Origin: Paenibacillus taichungensis
GTDB lineage: Bacteria > Bacillota > Bacilli > Paenibacillales > Paenibacillaceae
DNA length: 64,000 nt
Assembly: GCF_013359905.1 (NCBI RefSeq)
Contig: NZ_JABMCC010000105.1
Span: 124,001 to 188,000, forward strand
Direction of reading: 5' to 3'
The notes beneath the pieces are model-generated. The model saw only the letters and a program-made list of their open reading frames with translations, had not been told where the DNA came from and searched no databases. A program made the translations under genes and the position numbers. Of the stretch, positions 61,035 to 64,000 are shown in pieces (the first letter of the stretch is position 1; every line of letters begins with the position of its first letter).

Positions 61035-62654
61035 ATGTCAAAGGCCATCTCCATCTTCGATACGACTTTACGTGACGGCACACAAGGGGAGGGAGTCAGC
61101 TTATCGGCAGATGACAAGCTCAAAATTGCCAAGAAGCTCGATGACCTGGGTGCTCATTATATTGAAGGCGGAATTCCAGGCAGCAACACCAAGGACATTG
61201 AGTTTTTCAAAAGAGTCAAGGAACTGAACCTGAGCGCGAAGGTTGTCGCCTTTGGTAGTACACGTCGTAAAGGCAGCATCGCAAGTGAAGACGCGAACTT
61301 GAAGCGCATGATTGAATCCGGTGCTCAGGCAGCGACTCTGGTAGGCAAGTCATGGGATTTCCACGTACACACTGCTTTGCAGACCACTTTGGAAGAAAAT
61401 CTGTCCATGATCTACGACTCCATTGCCTATCTGAAACAAAACGGTATGGAAGTCATCTTCGATGCAGAGCATTTCTTCGATGGATTTAAACACAATCCGG
61501 AATATGCACAGGCTGTATTGACCAAAGCCCATGAAGCTGGAGCGGACTGGCTTGTAATGTGTGACACCAATGGTGGAACGATGCCTCATGAGGTGTACGA
61601 GATCGTATCCTCACTCGCTGGACGGCTTCCACAAGCCCATTTGGGCATTCATACACATAATGACTGTGAACTTGCTGTAGCCAACACCTTAAGCGCAGTA
61701 CAAGCCGGTGCCAGACAGGTGCAAGGTACAATGAACGGGTATGGAGAGCGATGTGGCAATGCCAATCTGGCTTCGATTATCCCTAACCTGCAACTGAAGC
61801 TTGGATATGAGTGCGTTTCTGAGGATTCGATGAGACAGCTCACAAATGTTGCCCGTTATGTCAGTGAGATTGCCAACGTAAATATGCCAATCAACCAGCC
61901 TTATGTCGGAAATGCGGCTTTCGCTCACAAGGGCGGTATTCACGTCTCTGCCATACTGCGTGATTCGCGGACCTACGAACATATCGTTCCTGAGTTGGTT
62001 GGTAACAAGCAGCGTGTGCTCGTCTCCGAACTGGCCGGACAAAGTAACATTGTGTCCAAAGCACAGGAACTGGGTCTTGAATTTGATCCAAGCAGTGCCA
62101 ATTCACGTCAGATCATTGAGAAAATCAAAGATCTGGAACATCAGGGTTATCAGTTCGAAGGCGCTGATGCCTCTCTTGAATTGTTGATCCGTGAAGCCAA
62201 CGGTGACATGAAAGAATTATTTACCTTTGAATCGTTCAAGATGCTTGTTGAAAAAGCGGCTGGCAAGTCAGTTGTTTCGGAAGCCTTTGTTAAACTTAAC
62301 GTAGGTGGAACAAGTGCGTATACCGCAGCTGAAGGCAACGGTCCGGTCAACGCACTGGATAACGCACTTCGGAAAGCACTTGTGCAGTACTTCCCTTCCC
62401 TTGCCAACATGCATCTGTCCGACTATAAAGTACGTGTTCTGGATGAAAAAGATGCTACTGCCGCGAAGGTTCGTGTATTAATTGAATCCAAAAACACAGA
62501 AAACACCTGGAATACGGTCGGTGTATCCGAGAACGTGATTGAAGCGAGTTGGGAAGCTCTCGTACACAGTTTCCGTTATGCCCTTCTTCAAGAAAAATTG
62601 CAGGACGAGCCTGATGTAGTCAACATTCCAGCTCACGGTCTAAGCAACCATTAA
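61035..62654 (+). CDS. cimA: Citramalate synthase
   Basis: A 539-residue enzyme of the isopropylmalate/homocitrate synthase superfamily that condenses pyruvate and acetyl-CoA to (R)-citramalate, the threonine-independent entry to isoleucine. The catalytic barrel starts with ISIFDTTLRDGTQGEGVSLS; metal ligands are the Asp of that motif and LGIHTHNDCELA; GYGERCGNANL is also diagnostic. AFAHKGGIHVSA and the C-terminal LeuA-type allosteric domain complete it. Length fits the TIGR00977-type synthase. AAAGGAGG lies upstream of the ATG. Whether the enzyme is citramalate synthase rather than a close 2-isopropylmalate synthase homologue is well supported by the start motif (GTQGEG). A terminator follows. 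Confidence 0.93.
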   Translation: MSKAISIFDTTLRDGTQGEGVSLSADDKLKIAKKLDDLGAHYIEGGIPGSNTKDIEFFKRVKELNLSAKVVAFGSTRRKGSIASEDANLKRMIESGAQAATLVGKSWDFHVHTALQTTLEENLSMIYDSIAYLKQNGMEVIFDAEHFFDGFKHNPEYAQAVLTKAHEAGADWLVMCDTNGGTMPHEVYEIVSSLAGRLPQAHLGIHTHNDCELAVANTLSAVQAGARQVQGTMNGYGERCGNANLASIIPNLQLKLGYECVSEDSMRQLTNVARYVSEIANVNMPINQPYVGNAAFAHKGGIHVSAILRDSRTYEHIVPELVGNKQRVLVSELAGQSNIVSKAQELGLEFDPSSANSRQIIEKIKDLEHQGYQFEGADASLELLIREANGDMKELFTFESFKMLVEKAAGKSVVSEAFVKLNVGGTSAYTAAEGNGPVNALDNALRKALVQYFPSLANMHLSDYKVRVLDEKDATAAKVRVLIESKNTENTWNTVGVSENVIEASWEALVHSFRYALLQEKLQDEPDVVNIPAHGLSNH

Positions 62655-62673
62655 TGCATATTTCCCGGAAAAT

Positions 62674-62718
62674 AAAAGAAGCGCCTGTTTCCAAAAACAT
62701 TGGAAGACAGGCGCTTTT
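62674..62718. terminator. Bidirectional terminator, cimA / ResA-like gene
   Basis: Long stem AAGCGCCTGT-TTCCA / TGGAA-GACAGGCGCTT, flanked by an A-run on the left and TTTT on the right, between convergent genes. Confidence 0.93.
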
Positions 62719-62747
62719 GCTTCTCGCTCGGCTAGCTTCTTGCTTGG

Positions 62748-63299
62748 TTAATCCGCAATTAACTCCTTGATTTTTCGCTCCAGCTCTTTCTCAGGCAAAA
62801 TCCCCAAGATAATTTCCTGAACGACTCCTCGGGAATCAATCAGTACATTCGTTGGAAAAGCTAAACCGTTATATTTGGCATATGCTGTTCCGTCTTCATC
62901 AAGCAGAATAGGGAACGTCAGTTTGTATTCATCTACAAAAGCTTTGGCATCTCTGATTTTGTCGTACGTGGTTACATTCACACCGTAGAGATCCAGTTTA
63001 TCCTTGTATTTTGCTGCCAATGTATTGAGCGCAGGAGCTTCTTGCTTGCACGGTTCACACCATGATGCCCAGAAACTGACGAAGATGGCCTTTTCCTTGG
63101 CTCCGCCTACAGAATAGGTTTTCCCATCCATGGCTTGCAAAGAGAACGCTGGTGCCAGTAAACCCGCTTTCGGCCCCGTCTCCGTGGGCATCGGCTCCTC
63201 CTGCTTAAACACAGCTGCGATTCCATTGTCTGCATTTTGAGCCAAAGCAATGCCCACCAGCAATACAACACCCAGCAGTATGTATATATTTCGTTTCAT
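62748..63299 (-). CDS. ResA-like thiol-disulfide oxidoreductase
   Basis: A 183-residue membrane-tethered thioredoxin-fold protein: N-terminal anchor (NIYILLGVVLLVGIALA), AhpC/TSA-Redoxin-type domain from LLAPAFSLQAMDGK, and the redox motif Cys81-Glu-Pro-Cys84 in FWASWCEPCKQEAPAL. CEPC is the motif of ResA, which reduces apocytochrome c outside the membrane. The cis-Pro is in GLAFPTNVLID. No resB/resC genes are adjacent, so another role (for example StoA-like in sporulation) is possible. The ATG at 63299 follows AAGGGTGG. Confidence 0.9.
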   Translation of the reverse strand: MKRNIYILLGVVLLVGIALAQNADNGIAAVFKQEEPMPTETGPKAGLLAPAFSLQAMDGKTYSVGGAKEKAIFVSFWASWCEPCKQEAPALNTLAAKYKDKLDLYGVNVTTYDKIRDAKAFVDEYKLTFPILLDEDGTAYAKYNGLAFPTNVLIDSRGVVQEIILGILPEKELERKIKELIAD

Positions 63300-63430
63300 G
63301 ACCAGCCACCCTTTTGTATAATCAAACATATCGAGATTTACGCTTTTATAACATGTGAGATATTTCAAGCTCTCTCTCATATTGTACCCTTTTCCTTTAA
63401 AATTTTACAATCCGAGTCACACAAAATAAA

Positions 63431-63463
63431 ATAAAAAAGGACTCCTGCCGAAGCAGGAGCCAA
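63431..63463 (-). terminator. Leftward terminator between divergent genes
   Basis: Stem GGACTCCTGC/GCAGGAGCC with a CGAA loop; on the minus strand it is followed by TTTTTTATTTTATT. It therefore stops leftward transcription although the genes on each side diverge. Confidence 0.8.
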
Positions 63464-63483
63464 AGAGAGAGGGGTGAATACAA

Positions 63484-63972
63484 ATGGCAGCACTTCACGG
63501 GCAGCAAAACACCTTCTACATCCCTTCCTTCGTAGAGCAGGAGATGTCTAAGTACATGTTTGCTTCGCTGCCGCTGGAAGCCTGCGGGGTTGTGCTGGGT
63601 GAAGCCGCAGCGGGCGGCATACGAATCAGTCGGTTTCAGCCCATTCGTAACGTAGCGCCTGACCCGCTGCACCATTTCGCATTGGAAGATGCAGAATGGA
63701 TCCGATGTGTGTTCAATGAGCCGCAACTTATCGGGCTCTTTCACTCCCACCCTCGAACCACTCCCATACCTTCCAATGAGGATCTGCGCAACCTACCGAT
63801 TTTCGCTGGACTACTCCAGCTCTATTTTATAGGCTCACCAGACCTTACAGCTGACACACAATCAAAGATGCTTCTAAATGGTTATCAAATTCATTCAAAT
63901 GTTGATTCGAGCATTGTAACGAGCCTCGGCCAACCATACAGCTTACAGCCCACCCCACTATGCGTGACTTAA
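63484..63972 (+). CDS. JAMM/M67 family metallopeptidase
   Basis: A 162-residue zinc peptidase of the MPN/JAMM (Mov34/PAD-1) fold. The complete motif is visible: Glu32 in LEACG, then His87-x-His89-x7-Ser97-x2-Asp100 (FHSHPRTTPIPSNED). Bacterial members cleave isopeptide or C-terminal bonds of ubiquitin-like/sulfur-carrier proteins (for example QbsD/Mec-like) and often lie near ThiF/MoeB and ThiS/MoaD genes. The neighbouring gene on the left is ResA-like; the right neighbour is outside the window. AGAGAGGGG lies upstream of the ATG. Confidence 0.9.
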   Translation: MAALHGQQNTFYIPSFVEQEMSKYMFASLPLEACGVVLGEAAAGGIRISRFQPIRNVAPDPLHHFALEDAEWIRCVFNEPQLIGLFHSHPRTTPIPSNEDLRNLPIFAGLLQLYFIGSPDLTADTQSKMLLNGYQIHSNVDSSIVTSLGQPYSLQPTPLCVT

Positions 63973-64000
63973 CTGGGTGTACAGATCACCCAATGTTTCT

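Overview
The window looks like a chromosomal segment of a Paenibacillus-type Firmicute. The evidence is SLH-anchored giant glycosidases, YesM/YesN-type regulators, LplB/LplC-type sugar permeases without an ATPase, Bacillus-like housekeeping genes (yqhG, yqzE, xpt, sasB/yjbM, fer, dinB, ykvI) and strong AGGAGG-type ribosome binding sites. No phage, transposase, CRISPR array or rRNA is visible.

Layout. (1) 1-4.1 kb: the end of yqhG, a secreted unknown protein, yqzE, an Amidase_3 cell-wall hydrolase and a divergent polysaccharide deacetylase. (2) 4.1-41.6 kb: a ~37-kb carbohydrate-utilisation locus. It holds eight glycosidases (a GH95-like enzyme, GH36, two clan GH-D paralogues of which one is a secreted SLH protein and one cytoplasmic, two GH95, GH110, and a secreted GH27-SLH protein), two complete LplB-LplC-lipoprotein importers without ATPase, an AraC/cupin regulator, a YesM-type sensor kinase, a YesN-type response regulator and a membrane-bound AraC regulator. 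Five cre-like (CcpA) sites lie at the heads of its transcription units. (3) 41.8-50.4 kb: tRNA-Leu(CAG), an AT-rich orphan ORF, an NlpC/P60 protein, small conserved proteins, xpt, ykvI, a GT4 glycosyltransferase, a GNAT enzyme, an acidic three-repeat protein and a Cof-type HAD phosphatase. (4) 50.4-64 kb: a GC-rich hairpin/tandem-repeat spacer, an rsuA-type pseudouridine synthase, an RNA m5C methyltransferase, a membrane thioredoxin, DUF309 and sasB alarmone synthetase, pyrD, two membrane microproteins, an L,D-transpeptidase, ferredoxin, dinB, cimA, a ResA-like protein and a JAMM protease.

How the locus may work (inference). The two SLH proteins, on the cell surface, would trim alpha-galactosyl-type residues. 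The lipoprotein/permease pairs would import oligosaccharides using a shared MsmX-like ATPase encoded elsewhere. The signal-less GH110 (alpha-1,3-galactosidase), GH95 (alpha-L-fucosidase/alpha-L-galactosidase), GH36 and GH-D enzymes would finish them inside the cell. GH110 directly followed by GH95 fits a substrate carrying both alpha-1,3-galactose and an alpha-L-fucose or L-galactose branch. CcpA and the three sugar-responsive regulators would control expression.
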